DNA of 44,508 nucleotides from JAJDIA01 sp031555145 (GTDB taxonomy: Bacteria > Bacteroidota > Bacteroidia > Bacteroidales > Tannerellaceae): positions 1 through 44,508 of the forward strand of contig JAVBUR010000038.1 in the NCBI GenBank assembly GCA_031555145.1, read 5' to 3'. The notes under the pieces were generated by a model that did no database searches, was not told the origin of the DNA, and was given only the letters and a program-made list of their open reading frames with translations. Positions 7,631-16,741 of the stretch are shown in pieces (the first letter of the stretch is position 1; each line of letters begins with the position of its first letter). Both the position numbers and the translations under genes were made by a program.

Positions 7631-9298
7631 ATGTATTCCGAAAAGAAAAATGTCCTTCAATTGGCGGCTTTGCTGCTTGAACATGGCGTGACTAACATCG
7701 TAATGTGTCCCGGCAGCCGCAATGTGCCGATTGCACAGACGCTGGTGAATCACCCGTCGTTTGTATGCCACTCGGTGACAGACGAGCGGAGCGCCGCCTT
7801 CTTTGCCTTGGGACTGGCCTTGCATGGCGGACGACCGGCTGCCGTATGTTGTACCTCCGGTACGGCGTTGCTGAATATGCATCCGGCCGTAGCCGAAGCC
7901 TTTTATCAGCAGGTGCCCCTGGTCGTAATATCTGCCGACCGCCCTGCTGCCTGGATCGGGCAGATGGATGGACAAACGTTGCCTCAACCCAGCGTATTCG
8001 GCTCTCTGGCAAAGAAATCCGTCGCCCTTCCCGATGTGCGGACGGAAGAAGACGCCTGGTACTGTAACCGCCTGATCAACGAAGCCCTGATGGAACTGAC
8101 CCACCACGGGAAGGGGCCGGTACATATCAACGTCCCCCTGTCGGAACCTCTGTTCCGCTTTACCGCAACCGAACTCCCCCAGGAACGTGTCATCACCCGC
8201 TACCAGGGTCTGAACGTTTACGACCGCAACTACGACGAACTGATCGCCCGGTTGAACAAATATAACAAACGTATGATGATTGTGGGACAGATGACCCTGA
8301 TCTACCTGTACGAAAAGAGATACAGCAAATTGCTTTACAAGCATTTTGCCTGGCTGACCGAGCATATCAGTAACCGGGTGATCCCCGGACTGCCGGTAAA
8401 GAACTTCGATTCCATCCTCTATGCCCTGCCGGAAGATCAGCAGGAGAAGATGGTGCCCGAGCTGGTCCTCACTTACGGCGGACATGTCGTATCCAAACGC
8501 CTCAAACAGTTTCTGCGCAAACATCCGCCGAAAGAACACTGGCATGTGTCGCTCGACGGCGAAGTGGCTGACCTCTTCGGTTGCCTGACAACCGTGATCG
8601 AGATGGATCCGTTTGAATTCCTCGAAAAGATAGCAGGATTGCTCGAACAACGGTCCGTACCGTACCCGCAGCTGTGGGAACAACTCTCGAAGCAGATCCC
8701 CGAACCGGAATTTCAGTACTCGGCCATGTCGGCTATCGGTTCGCTGGTGAAAGCCTTGCCGGCAACGTCGGCACTGCATCTGGCTAACAGTTCATCGGTG
8801 CGTTATGCGCAGTTGTTCACGCTGCCCGAAACGGTAGAGGTATGCTGCAACCGGGGAACGGCCGGTATCGACGGCTCGTTGTCGACGGCTGTCGGCTATG
8901 CCTCAGCTTCGGATAAACCCAACTTTGTCGTGATCGGCGACCTGAGCTTTTTCTACGATATGAATGCGCTCTGGAACGGGAATATCCGCAACAACCTGCG
9001 TATCCTGCTGATCAATAACGGTTGTGGTGAAATATTCCAATCCATCGCCGGTTTTGAGGCCAATGAGGAGACCCGCCGCTTTGTGACGGCTCCCCACTCG
9101 ACCTCCGCCCGGGGTTGGGCCGAAGAACGGGGCTTCCTCTATACTGTAGCCCGGGATGAGGCGACCCTCGCCGAAGCCATGGCAGTCTTTACCCAACCGG
9201 AACAGACCCCGCAACCGCTGCTGCTGGAAGTCTTCACCGACAGCACCGAAGACGTGCGCCTGCTTAAAGACTATTATCATCAATTAAAACAACAGTAA
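7631..9298 (+). CDS. menD: SEPHCHC synthase (2-succinyl-5-enolpyruvyl-6-hydroxy-3-cyclohexene-1-carboxylate synthase)
   Basis: 555 residues, full-length thiamine-diphosphate enzyme. The N-terminal Pyr domain has MCPGSRNVP (25-33), the catalytic Glu52 in TDERSAAFFALG, CTSGTAL (74-80), SADRP (101-105) and DGQTLPQ. The central domain is less conserved. The C-terminal PP domain shows NRGTAGIDGSLSTAVG, GDLSFFYDMNAL (the Mg/ThDP-binding loop) and LLINNGCGEIF. It joins the succinic semialdehyde carbanion from 2-oxoglutarate to isochorismate. It lies between menF and menB in the expected pathway order, 25 and 12 bases from its neighbours. Confidence 0.97.
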   Translation: MYSEKKNVLQLAALLLEHGVTNIVMCPGSRNVPIAQTLVNHPSFVCHSVTDERSAAFFALGLALHGGRPAAVCCTSGTALLNMHPAVAEAFYQQVPLVVISADRPAAWIGQMDGQTLPQPSVFGSLAKKSVALPDVRTEEDAWYCNRLINEALMELTHHGKGPVHINVPLSEPLFRFTATELPQERVITRYQGLNVYDRNYDELIARLNKYNKRMMIVGQMTLIYLYEKRYSKLLYKHFAWLTEHISNRVIPGLPVKNFDSILYALPEDQQEKMVPELVLTYGGHVVSKRLKQFLRKHPPKEHWHVSLDGEVADLFGCLTTVIEMDPFEFLEKIAGLLEQRSVPYPQLWEQLSKQIPEPEFQYSAMSAIGSLVKALPATSALHLANSSSVRYAQLFTLPETVEVCCNRGTAGIDGSLSTAVGYASASDKPNFVVIGDLSFFYDMNALWNGNIRNNLRILLINNGCGEIFQSIAGFEANEETRRFVTAPHSTSARGWAEERGFLYTVARDEATLAEAMAVFTQPEQTPQPLLLEVFTDSTEDVRLLKDYYHQLKQQ

Positions 9299-9310
9299 AA
9301 ACATACAACC

Positions 9311-10135
9311 ATGTCAACAACAAGAGAATGGATTACCATCCGCGAGTACGAAGATATCCTGTTTGAATACTATAACGGCATTGCCCGTATCACCATCAAC
9401 CGTGAACGCTACCGGAACGCCTTTACGCCAACTACGACCGGTGAAATGAGCGACGCCCTGCGTATCTGTCGTGAAGAGGCCGATATCTGCGTCGTGGTTA
9501 TCACCGGCGCAGGCGACAAAGCTTTCTGCTCGGGCGGCGACCAGAACGTAAAAGGACGTGGCGGCTATATCGGCAAAGACGGCGTTCCCCGTCTCAGTGT
9601 GCTGGATGTGCAGAAGCAGATCCGGTCGATTCCCAAGCCGGTCATCGCAGCAGTCAACGGCTATGCCATTGGTGGTGGCCATGTGCTGCATGTAGTCTGC
9701 GACCTTTCCATCGCCTCCGATAATGCCATCTTCGGACAGACCGGCCCCCGCGTCGGCAGTTTCGATGCAGGCTTCGGCTCCTCCTACCTGGCACGTGTCG
9801 TAGGACAGAAGAAGGCACGCGAGATTTGGTTCCTCTGCCGTCAGTACAATGCCCAGGATGCTTTGGATATGGGACTTGTCAATAAAGTTATTCCCCTGGC
9901 ACAGCTAGAAGACGAATACGTGCAGTGGGCGGAAGAAATGATACTTCTCAGCCCTCTGGCCCTCCGTATGATCAAGGCTGGCCTGAATGCCGAACTCGAC
10001 GGGCAGTCCGGTATCCAGGAACTGGCAGGTGACGCCACTCTCTTATATTACCTCACCGACGAAGCCCAGGAAGGTAAACAAGCCTTCCTCGAAAAACGCA
10101 AACCCAATTTCAAGCAATACCCGAAGTTCCCGTGA
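9311..10135 (+). CDS. menB: 1,4-Dihydroxy-2-naphthoyl-CoA synthase
   Basis: 274 residues of the crotonase superfamily. It cyclises o-succinylbenzoyl-CoA to DHNA-CoA. Visible family features are CSGGDQ (73-78) and GYAIGGGHVLHVVCDL (118-132), which form the oxyanion hole, and the MenB-specific QTGPRVGSFDAGFGSSYLARVVG (143-165) with the catalytic Asp152 and the following Gly-rich loop. The C-terminus GKQAFLEKRKPNFKQYPKFP is diagnostic for MenB rather than other enoyl-CoA hydratases. The stop TGA overlaps the GTG start of the next gene, suggesting translational coupling. Confidence 0.98.
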   Translation: MSTTREWITIREYEDILFEYYNGIARITINRERYRNAFTPTTTGEMSDALRICREEADICVVVITGAGDKAFCSGGDQNVKGRGGYIGKDGVPRLSVLDVQKQIRSIPKPVIAAVNGYAIGGGHVLHVVCDLSIASDNAIFGQTGPRVGSFDAGFGSSYLARVVGQKKAREIWFLCRQYNAQDALDMGLVNKVIPLAQLEDEYVQWAEEMILLSPLALRMIKAGLNAELDGQSGIQELAGDATLLYYLTDEAQEGKQAFLEKRKPNFKQYPKFP

Positions 10136-12237
10136 GCCGCTTCCATACATCCATCATTCCCTACCGCCTGCATTTTAAGCAACCGGCAGGTACGTCGCGC
10201 GGTGTGTACCAGGTGCGGGATGTGTGGTATGTGTTGCTGACGGCCAGCGATCAGCCCGGACGGGTGGGAATGGGTGAGTGTGCCCCGCTGCCCGACCTGA
10301 GTTGTGATGCGATGCCGCGCGAAGCGTATGAACAAGTGTTGGCCGATGCCTGCCGGTCGTTTGAAAACGACAGTCGGATTGATGTCGAAGCCCTTTCCTG
10401 CTATCCGTCGATCTTGTTCGGGCTTGAAACGGCGTTGCGACATTTCGAAGCCGGCTCCTATTCCTTGTGGGATACCCCGTTTGCTAGGGGAGAAGCCGGT
10501 ATCCCCATCAACGGACTGATCTGGATGGGCGAATACGAACAGATGTTGGCGCAAATCGAAGCTAAACTGGCAGCTGGTTGCCGTTGCGTGAAGCTAAAGA
10601 TCGGCGCCATCGACTTCGAAAAAGAACTGTCTTTGCTGAAATATATCCGCCAGCACTACCCGGCATCCGCTATCGAATTGCGTGTTGATGCCAATGGCGC
10701 CTTTTCACCGACAGATGCGATGGATAAACTATCGCGGTTGGCTACCCTTGACCTCCATTCCATTGAGCAACCGATCCGTGCCGGCCAATGGGAGCAAATG
10801 GCGAAGTTAACAGCCTCGACTCCCTTACCCATTGCGTTGGATGAAGAACTGATCGGCATCACGCCTTTGGACGATAAGCGCCACCTGTTGGATACGATCC
10901 GTCCCCAATACATTATATTAAAGCCCTCCCTGCATGGAGGCATCCACGGCTGTACCGAATGGATACGGGAGGCTGAAGAACGCCGCATCGGTTGGTGGAT
11001 CACCTCTGCCCTCGAATCGAATATAGGGCTGAACGCTATTGCGCAGTGGTCTGCTACCTTCCACAACCCCCTGCCGCAAGGACTGGGTACAGGGCAGTTG
11101 TTTACCAATAACATAGAGATGCCTTTAACCATCCGGCAGGATTGCCTGTATCACGATCCGGCGGGATATCCCAATGAGACGATTACGGTGGACGGGAAGT
11201 GCTATAGGAAGGGTACCTTCCACTTGCTGCCGCGACATCGAAATCCGAGCTATGGCGAGTTGCGCAGCTTCCTTGCCGACTGGTATTCCGATTCGCCGTT
11301 TATGCAGGTGCAGACATCTGGCTCGACCGGTATTCCCAAGCAACTGACCGTACGTAAGGAGCAGATGCGGGCCAGTGCCCGGATGACCTGCGACTATATG
11401 GGGTTGCGTCCGGGAGATAAAGCCCTGCTTTGCCTGGCACTGATCTATATTGCCGGTAAGATGATGGTCGTTCGTGCATTGACGAATGGACTGAACCTGA
11501 TTCCGGGTTCTCGTTCTACTTATCCACTGGCTCATACCTCCACCTCTCTTCAGTTTGCATCCATGGTCCCTTTGCAGGTGATCAGGACGTGTGAAGCACC
11601 CCTGCATTTGAAGCGGTTGCGCCGGGTAGGTGTCTTGCTGATCGGCGGTGGAGAAATTCATCCCATAACGGAAGACGAGATGCGGACATTTCCCAACCCC
11701 GTGTATGCGTCGTATGGTATGACGGAGACGCTCTCCCATGTCGCCCTCCGGCGATTGAATGGGCCGGAGGCCTCACCGTATTACACTCCGCTTCCCGGTG
11801 TGACCCTTTCCCTATCCGACGATTGTACGCTGGTTATTGACGCCCCACATGTCTCGGACGAGATACTCGTGACCAACGATATCGCCGAACTGCTGCCCAA
11901 CGGACGTTTTCTTATCTTAGGGCGTAAAGACAACACGATCAACAGTGGCGGCGTAAAAATACAAATAGAAGAGGTCGAAGAACGACTTCGTAGCGTTCTT
12001 TCTGTTAACTTTGCAATTACGTCGGTGCCGCATCCGCAGTTGGGCGAAGCCGTGGTTATGTTGGTATGCCCGTATCCGTATATGGATATGCTCCAGGTGC
12101 AGGTGTGCAGTATGCTGCCTAAGTATGAGCAGCCTAAACACATTGTCGTCGTGGACGCTATTCCGCAGACGGCCAGCGGCAAGATCGACCGGTCCGCCTG
12201 CAAGCGCCTGGCGGCTGAATTGAATTTATTTAAGTAA
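10132..12237 (+). CDS. Fused o-succinylbenzoate synthase (MenC) and o-succinylbenzoate-CoA ligase (MenE)
   Basis: 701 residues, one uninterrupted frame with two enzymes in pathway order. Residues 1-345 are MenC of the enolase superfamily: VKLKIG (catalytic Lys154/Lys156), metal ligands Asp186 (VDANG), Glu212 (IEQPI) and Asp237 (ALDEE), and Lys264 (ILKPS). Residues ~365-701 are a compact adenylate-forming MenE: TSGSTGIPK (395-403), YGMTETLSHVAL, LILGRKDNTINSGGVKI and QTASGKID with Lys684. The N-terminal part of the ligase is shortened relative to E. coli MenE (451 residues). Together they dehydrate SHCHC and activate the product with CoA. The GTG start at 10132 overlaps the menB stop as GTGA; no better ATG occurs nearby. 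Confidence 0.95.
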   Translation: MSRFHTSIIPYRLHFKQPAGTSRGVYQVRDVWYVLLTASDQPGRVGMGECAPLPDLSCDAMPREAYEQVLADACRSFENDSRIDVEALSCYPSILFGLETALRHFEAGSYSLWDTPFARGEAGIPINGLIWMGEYEQMLAQIEAKLAAGCRCVKLKIGAIDFEKELSLLKYIRQHYPASAIELRVDANGAFSPTDAMDKLSRLATLDLHSIEQPIRAGQWEQMAKLTASTPLPIALDEELIGITPLDDKRHLLDTIRPQYIILKPSLHGGIHGCTEWIREAEERRIGWWITSALESNIGLNAIAQWSATFHNPLPQGLGTGQLFTNNIEMPLTIRQDCLYHDPAGYPNETITVDGKCYRKGTFHLLPRHRNPSYGELRSFLADWYSDSPFMQVQTSGSTGIPKQLTVRKEQMRASARMTCDYMGLRPGDKALLCLALIYIAGKMMVVRALTNGLNLIPGSRSTYPLAHTSTSLQFASMVPLQVIRTCEAPLHLKRLRRVGVLLIGGGEIHPITEDEMRTFPNPVYASYGMTETLSHVALRRLNGPEASPYYTPLPGVTLSLSDDCTLVIDAPHVSDEILVTNDIAELLPNGRFLILGRKDNTINSGGVKIQIEEVEERLRSVLSVNFAITSVPHPQLGEAVVMLVCPYPYMDMLQVQVCSMLPKYEQPKHIVVVDAIPQTASGKIDRSACKRLAAELNLFK

Positions 12238-12251
12238 TTATCCATAATATC

Positions 12252-14225
12252 ATGAAAAAGAGTCTATGTCTTTTTTTATTCAGCGCTTTAGCCAGCCTGG
12301 CTGTCTACGGACAGGACGGTGAGGTGTGCCGGTTTCCGCAGGATCCGACAGCTGAAGTCCTGAAAGCGTATGCAGGTTACGATTGTGTGAGCCTGCTCGA
12401 CAGTACGTCCGTATCGGTGCAAGAGACCGGTTCGGGCTCGTTTACCATCTACAAGCGGTTTAAGGTACAGACGCCCCGTGGGGCAACAGCCAACCGGGTG
12501 ATCACGTACGATTACGATCCTCTGACGGCGTTTGCCGCATTCCGCTATGTGACGATCTACCGTGCCAATGGCGACGAGATCAACCTTGATGTCACCAAGG
12601 CCTGCGATTATGCTGCTCCGGCACGCGCCATCTATTGGGGAGCCCGCCAGATCATGATCGAAGTGGGACGTCTCTATCCGGGCGATGTGGTGGAATACCA
12701 GATCGATAAGAAGGGCTTCACCTATGCCCTGTTGCAGGGAGGGTTGATGGCTGACGACGACGCCCGTTTCATTCCGCCAATGCGTGGACAGTTCTACGAT
12801 ATCGTGTCGTTCTGGGTAGACGATCCTACGGTGCGCAAGGTCTATACCGTCAGCCTGCCGAAGGACAAAGAACTGCAGTTCCAGTTCTACCAGGGCGAGT
12901 GTACCTCATCAATGTATCTGGCCGGCGACAATAAACTGTATTCGTTTGCCATGACCAACGTGTTGCCGTTCAAACGCGAGCCGAACATGGTCGACCTCTT
13001 CGACGCCGCTCCGAAGCTCTTTATGTCGTCTACCCCGAGTTGGGTAGAAAAATCGCTTTGGTTCAATAAGGTGAACGAAGACTATGGTAGCTTTGCCCCA
13101 CTGCCTGAAGCACAGAAGAAGGTCGATGAACTGATCAAAGGCAAGAAGACCGAGATGGAAAAGATCGCCGTCCTGACCCACTGGGTAGCCGATAACATCC
13201 GCTATTCGGGTATCTCGATGGGCGAAGGCGAAGGCTATACATTGCATAATACGAAGATGAACTATACCGACCGTGCCGGTGTGTGTAAGGATATTGCCGG
13301 AACGCTCATTTCTTTCCTCCGCATGGCAGGCTTCGAAGCCTATCCGGCGATGACGATGGCTGGTAGCCGTGTGGAAAAGATTCCGGCCGACCATTTCAAC
13401 CATTGTGTAGCCGTAGTCAAACTGTCTAACGGCACCTATATGCCGCTCGACCCCACCTGGGTACCTTTCTGCCGCGAGTTGTGGAGCAGCGCCGAACAAC
13501 AGCAGAACTACCTGCCGGGTATCCCCGAAGGTTCCGATATTCGCGAGACACCGATCTCGGCCCCCGAAAACCACTACGTTCGTATCAACGCCAACAACCG
13601 CATCGATGCGAACGGTACCTTGTATGGCGAATTCACCATTGACGCCGAAGGACAGTCGGATAGCAATATCCGCCGCATCTTCACCACTGGTTGGCAATCA
13701 GATTGGGAAAGTGCTATGGAACGCCAACTGCTGGCCGTTTCCCCGAAAGCGATCGTGAAGAAAGTCGACTACGGTAAGAATCCGAAAGACTATCAGGCCG
13801 CCCCGATCCGTATCACCTTTACGTACGAGATACCCGACTATGCCGTCGTATCCGGTAACGGATTAGTGTTTAAACCGATGGTGATGAACAACCTCTACGC
13901 CTCCGTGATGAGTCACCTGCGTATCAACACCGCCCTCGAAACCCGTGCCTACGGATTCAAAGACGCTTGCTCGCGCCTGGTGGAACTGGATGAAACCATC
14001 CAATTGCCGAAAGGTTATCAGTTGGCTAATGAAGCCCGTACGGATACGAAGCTGAGCGCCCCCGCCGACTTCGAAGGCTCCCTCCGTCAGGATGGCGACA
14101 AGGTGAAACTGCACCAGAAGCTTGCCCTCAAGAAACGCGTTTATACAGCCGCCGACTGGGATGGTTTCCGCACGGCAGTGAACACGCAGAAATCCTATGG
14201 CGAATACCTGATCGTGACTAAATAA
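12252..14225 (+). CDS. DUF3857 plus transglutaminase-like exported protein, intact triad
   Basis: 657 residues with a clear signal peptide (MKKSLCLFLFSALASLAVYGQ, cleavage after ~20). Residues ~50-210 fit DUF3857. A transglutaminase core follows at ~290-405, with Cys345 (RAGVCKD), His384 (FNHCVAV) and Asp400 (PLDPTW), the papain-like triad. The C-terminal ~230 residues look beta-rich. It is expected in the periplasm or on the surface. Substrates of DUF3857 proteins are not known; cross-linking or protease activity is possible. It begins 14 bases after the menC-menE stop and 22 bases before a shorter paralogue, so all may be one transcript, although nothing links them to quinone synthesis. Confidence 0.88.
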   Translation: MKKSLCLFLFSALASLAVYGQDGEVCRFPQDPTAEVLKAYAGYDCVSLLDSTSVSVQETGSGSFTIYKRFKVQTPRGATANRVITYDYDPLTAFAAFRYVTIYRANGDEINLDVTKACDYAAPARAIYWGARQIMIEVGRLYPGDVVEYQIDKKGFTYALLQGGLMADDDARFIPPMRGQFYDIVSFWVDDPTVRKVYTVSLPKDKELQFQFYQGECTSSMYLAGDNKLYSFAMTNVLPFKREPNMVDLFDAAPKLFMSSTPSWVEKSLWFNKVNEDYGSFAPLPEAQKKVDELIKGKKTEMEKIAVLTHWVADNIRYSGISMGEGEGYTLHNTKMNYTDRAGVCKDIAGTLISFLRMAGFEAYPAMTMAGSRVEKIPADHFNHCVAVVKLSNGTYMPLDPTWVPFCRELWSSAEQQQNYLPGIPEGSDIRETPISAPENHYVRINANNRIDANGTLYGEFTIDAEGQSDSNIRRIFTTGWQSDWESAMERQLLAVSPKAIVKKVDYGKNPKDYQAAPIRITFTYEIPDYAVVSGNGLVFKPMVMNNLYASVMSHLRINTALETRAYGFKDACSRLVELDETIQLPKGYQLANEARTDTKLSAPADFEGSLRQDGDKVKLHQKLALKKRVYTAADWDGFRTAVNTQKSYGEYLIVTK

Positions 14226-14247
14226 CCCGGTTGATGAACTTCGTTAA

Positions 14248-15858
14248 ATGAAACAGAAAATGACAAAATATACAGTTAAATCCGTTCTTCTTCTCTGTCT
14301 CCTGCTGGTAAGCGCCGGTCTCTTCGCCGCTTCCGAAGCCGAGTACGGAAAAGTATCGAAAGCCTGGACATTACATGCCGACGGCAGCCAGGAATACCGC
14401 TATGCCATGGAACTGACACTCTTCACGCATGCCGCGATGAACAGTACCTATGGCGAAAGCTTCATCGTGTATAATCCCGACTTCCAGGAAGTGAAGATCC
14501 ATACCTCTTACACCAAACAGAAAGACGGTACAATGATCCAAACACCCGAGAATGCCTTCGTCGAAGTACTTCCCCGCTACGCTACCGATGCCGTTGCATA
14601 CAACCGTCTGAAGGAACTGGTCGTGGTGCATACCGGCCTCGATCTGGGCGCTACTATCTACCTCGATTATTCGGTGATCACCAAACCGGGTTTCTATCCT
14701 GCCCTCGATCTGAATGAGTTCGCACAGGAAACCTCTCCGGTGAAGACCTATACACTGTCGGTATCCGTTCCCGAAAGCAAGCAACTCCACAGCCAGTTGT
14801 ATGCCTCTTCGGTGAAACCGGCCGAATCCCGCCAGGGAGATGTGACGACCTATACCTGGACACTGCGTAATACGCCGGCCTCCTCGCGTGAACCGTTGCT
14901 GCCGCAGAACCGCGACGGTGTGCCGCGTCTGGTAGCTTCTACCTATCTGTCACAAACGGCCACGCTGACCGAACTAGCTAAACGTTTCGTTGCCGCCAAG
15001 GCCATGGAAGCCGATACCTATGCGCAATTTATCACCGAAGAGGCAAAGACGGTTGCCGACAAGGTTGCCGCTATTCAGAAGTATGTGGTGAGTGAACTGG
15101 GCACCAGCGGGGTTCCCTTGACCGATGTCGGCTATGCTATTCGGAATGATGAAGACATCGTACGCAGCGCCTACGGTACGGTAGCCGAAAAGACACAACT
15201 GCTGTGGGCCATGCTCAACGCCGCCGGCGTACCTGCTATGGTCGTGGCCGTTTATCCCGCCCAACTCGATCCGGCAGCCTGTGGCTTGAAGGCCATCAAG
15301 ACTCTGGCCGTCAAAGTAATGATCGACGGTAAAGATCAATACCTGTCGGCTGTATCAACAACTGCGCCTTCATTCACCCTGCGCGGCGGATTGGATAAGG
15401 TCGTTGCCTTGGATGGCAAGGAACTGACTCTGACAACCTCGCCGAAGGAGGTCAAAGACAATTTCGACCTCGTCGTCGCTGCTGATAAAGCCGTGGGCGG
15501 AAACGTCGTTTTCACCCTTCCCGCATCCACCGCCGGTGCCGACGAGTGGGCTGCTGGGCTGACAGGTAAACGTACACAGTTACTCGAAATCCCTGCCGGC
15601 CTTAATCAGACAGCCGTTTACAGCATCACTCCGGCTGCTGGATTGAAACTGTCGGTCAAGGCCTACGACAAGAAACTCACCGCTCCTTTCGGTACTTTCT
15701 CGCAAACGTTGACCACCGATGGCGGTAAGGTCATCATCACCCGTAGCCTCGAACTCAACAAGACGCAATATACACCGGCCGAATACGCCCGCCTCCGTAT
15801 CCTTACTAACGAGTGGATCAACCCCGCCAACCGCGTCCTCTTGTTCACAGCTGAGTAA
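14248..15858 (+). CDS. DUF3857 protein with a degenerate transglutaminase-like domain
   Basis: 536 residues, signal peptide ending near GLFAA (~28). It has the same plan as the gene before it: a DUF3857 N-terminal half (to ~210), then a transglutaminase-like core. All three triad positions seem lost. The RAGVCKD motif of the neighbour corresponds to AYGTVAE here, with Val312 in place of Cys. The FNHCVAV strand corresponds to KTLAVKV without His. The LDPTW strand corresponds to DQYLSAV without Asp. A fold-only or binding role, perhaps as partner of the active paralogue, is the simplest reading. It is followed directly by the non-coding region that carries element copy 2. Confidence 0.82.
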   Translation: MKQKMTKYTVKSVLLLCLLLVSAGLFAASEAEYGKVSKAWTLHADGSQEYRYAMELTLFTHAAMNSTYGESFIVYNPDFQEVKIHTSYTKQKDGTMIQTPENAFVEVLPRYATDAVAYNRLKELVVVHTGLDLGATIYLDYSVITKPGFYPALDLNEFAQETSPVKTYTLSVSVPESKQLHSQLYASSVKPAESRQGDVTTYTWTLRNTPASSREPLLPQNRDGVPRLVASTYLSQTATLTELAKRFVAAKAMEADTYAQFITEEAKTVADKVAAIQKYVVSELGTSGVPLTDVGYAIRNDEDIVRSAYGTVAEKTQLLWAMLNAAGVPAMVVAVYPAQLDPAACGLKAIKTLAVKVMIDGKDQYLSAVSTTAPSFTLRGGLDKVVALDGKELTLTTSPKEVKDNFDLVVAADKAVGGNVVFTLPASTAGADEWAAGLTGKRTQLLEIPAGLNQTAVYSITPAAGLKLSVKAYDKKLTAPFGTFSQTLTTDGGKVIITRSLELNKTQYTPAEYARLRILTNEWINPANRVLLFTAE

Positions 15859-15907
15859 TATATGCGGTGGAATGGGCGTTTTGTTCGTCACAATCTGTCC
15901 AAAAAAT

Positions 15908-15961
15908 CATCATTATGTTCGAAAACAAACATCATCGCGTTTGTTTTCAAACATAATGATG
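15908..15961. repeat. Long inverted repeat (23-bp arms, 22 paired)
   Basis: Arm 15908-15930 pairs with 15939-15961 across an 8-nt loop, with one mismatch (C15920 against A15949). The right-hand GTTTGTTTTC segment recurs directly at 15961-15970, 22 bases further on. The hairpin lies 50 bases after the last gene of the men operon and could terminate it, but no T-run follows directly. It overlaps the left block of element copy 2. Confidence 0.65.
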
Positions 15962-16099
15962 TTTGTTTTCGCACATCATCGTCTTTTTTGTGGCGATTTA
16001 CGGTGTACATGCACGTTGTTGGATCGTGCGACTCGCCAGCGCAGACTTGTGCGCCTTACCGGGTTGAGACCTGCGTCCGGATTTACTCTCAATTTCGGA
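15926..16099. repeat. Dispersed intergenic element, copy 2
   Basis: This fills most of the 301-base gap between the DUF3857 gene and the Yip1-like gene. The left 73 bases (15926-15998) match 20-92 without a gap. The middle differs and is shorter. A degenerate GAGACCTGCGTCC (16066-16078) corresponds to the GAGGCCTGCGCCTC units of copy 1, and CTCAATTTCGGA (16088-16099) corresponds to its end. As in copy 1, a TAnnTTTG box and a plus-strand gene follow. No protein or known RNA was recognised in it. Confidence 0.68.
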
Positions 16100-16129
16100 T
16101 AAATTGGAAGCTAACTCATAACTTTTCAT

Positions 16130-16137
16130 TACTTTTG
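16130..16137 (+). promoter_or_regulatory. -7 box (TACTTTTG) for the Yip1-smpB-metH operon
   Basis: An exact TAnnTTTG lies 22 bases ahead of the Yip1-like gene and just after element copy 2. A TTG at 16104-16106 is 23 bases upstream, a little wider than the usual 19-21. Confidence 0.55.
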
Positions 16138-16159
16138 CCTTTTCTAAGGAGTAGGAATC

Positions 16160-16729
16160 ATGTATAAAGAGATTGTTAAGTGGGTGATCCTCCTTATTTC
16201 CCAGCCGGCAAAGGCATGGGAGATGCTGGCGGAGGAGAAGGAGGAAGGAGGGGACGCGTTCCTGTCCCGCTTTGTGTATCCGTTGATAGGGCTGGTGACT
16301 GTCGCCGCCTTCCTGGGTATCTTGTTTACCCGGAAGGAGTTTGATGTGCAACTGGCGCTGAAGGCTGCTATCCGTGCGTTGCTGGCGGGTTTCGGGGGAT
16401 TTTACCTGAGTGCGCACCTGCTGAATGAGATTTGGCTGGGTGTGTATAAGCGGGCAAAAGACCTGCGGTTGTGGCAACGGTTTGTCGGCTATTCATCGTC
16501 GCTGATGTTTGCGCTGAATATCGTGCTGACACTGCTGCCGGAATTCTTCTTCCTGAAGATCTTCCAACTCTATACCTTCTATATCGTGTGGGAAGGGGCA
16601 GTGTCGTTTATGCAGATCGAAGAGAAGGAACGGGTCAAGTTTGTGGGGCTGGTGACAGCCGTCATCCTGATCATCCCGTTTGCCATCGAGAAGATCCTCT
16701 TTGTACTGATGCCCGGGCTGCGCTTCTGA
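16160..16729 (+). CDS. Yip1-like integral membrane protein
   Basis: 189 residues with about five hydrophobic segments (near 40-60, 78-95, 112-130, 135-155 and 162-183) and no signal peptide. The opening KEIVKWVILLISQPAKAWEMLAEEK and the spacing of the segments fit the Yip1/DUF1282 type of bacterial membrane proteins seen in Bacteroidota. The molecular role is unknown. The gene is the first of a plus-strand run; smpB starts 12 bases after its stop. No catalytic motif is apparent. Confidence 0.7.
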   Translation: MYKEIVKWVILLISQPAKAWEMLAEEKEEGGDAFLSRFVYPLIGLVTVAAFLGILFTRKEFDVQLALKAAIRALLAGFGGFYLSAHLLNEIWLGVYKRAKDLRLWQRFVGYSSSLMFALNIVLTLLPEFFFLKIFQLYTFYIVWEGAVSFMQIEEKERVKFVGLVTAVILIIPFAIEKILFVLMPGLRF

Positions 16730-16741
16730 GAATAAAACAAG

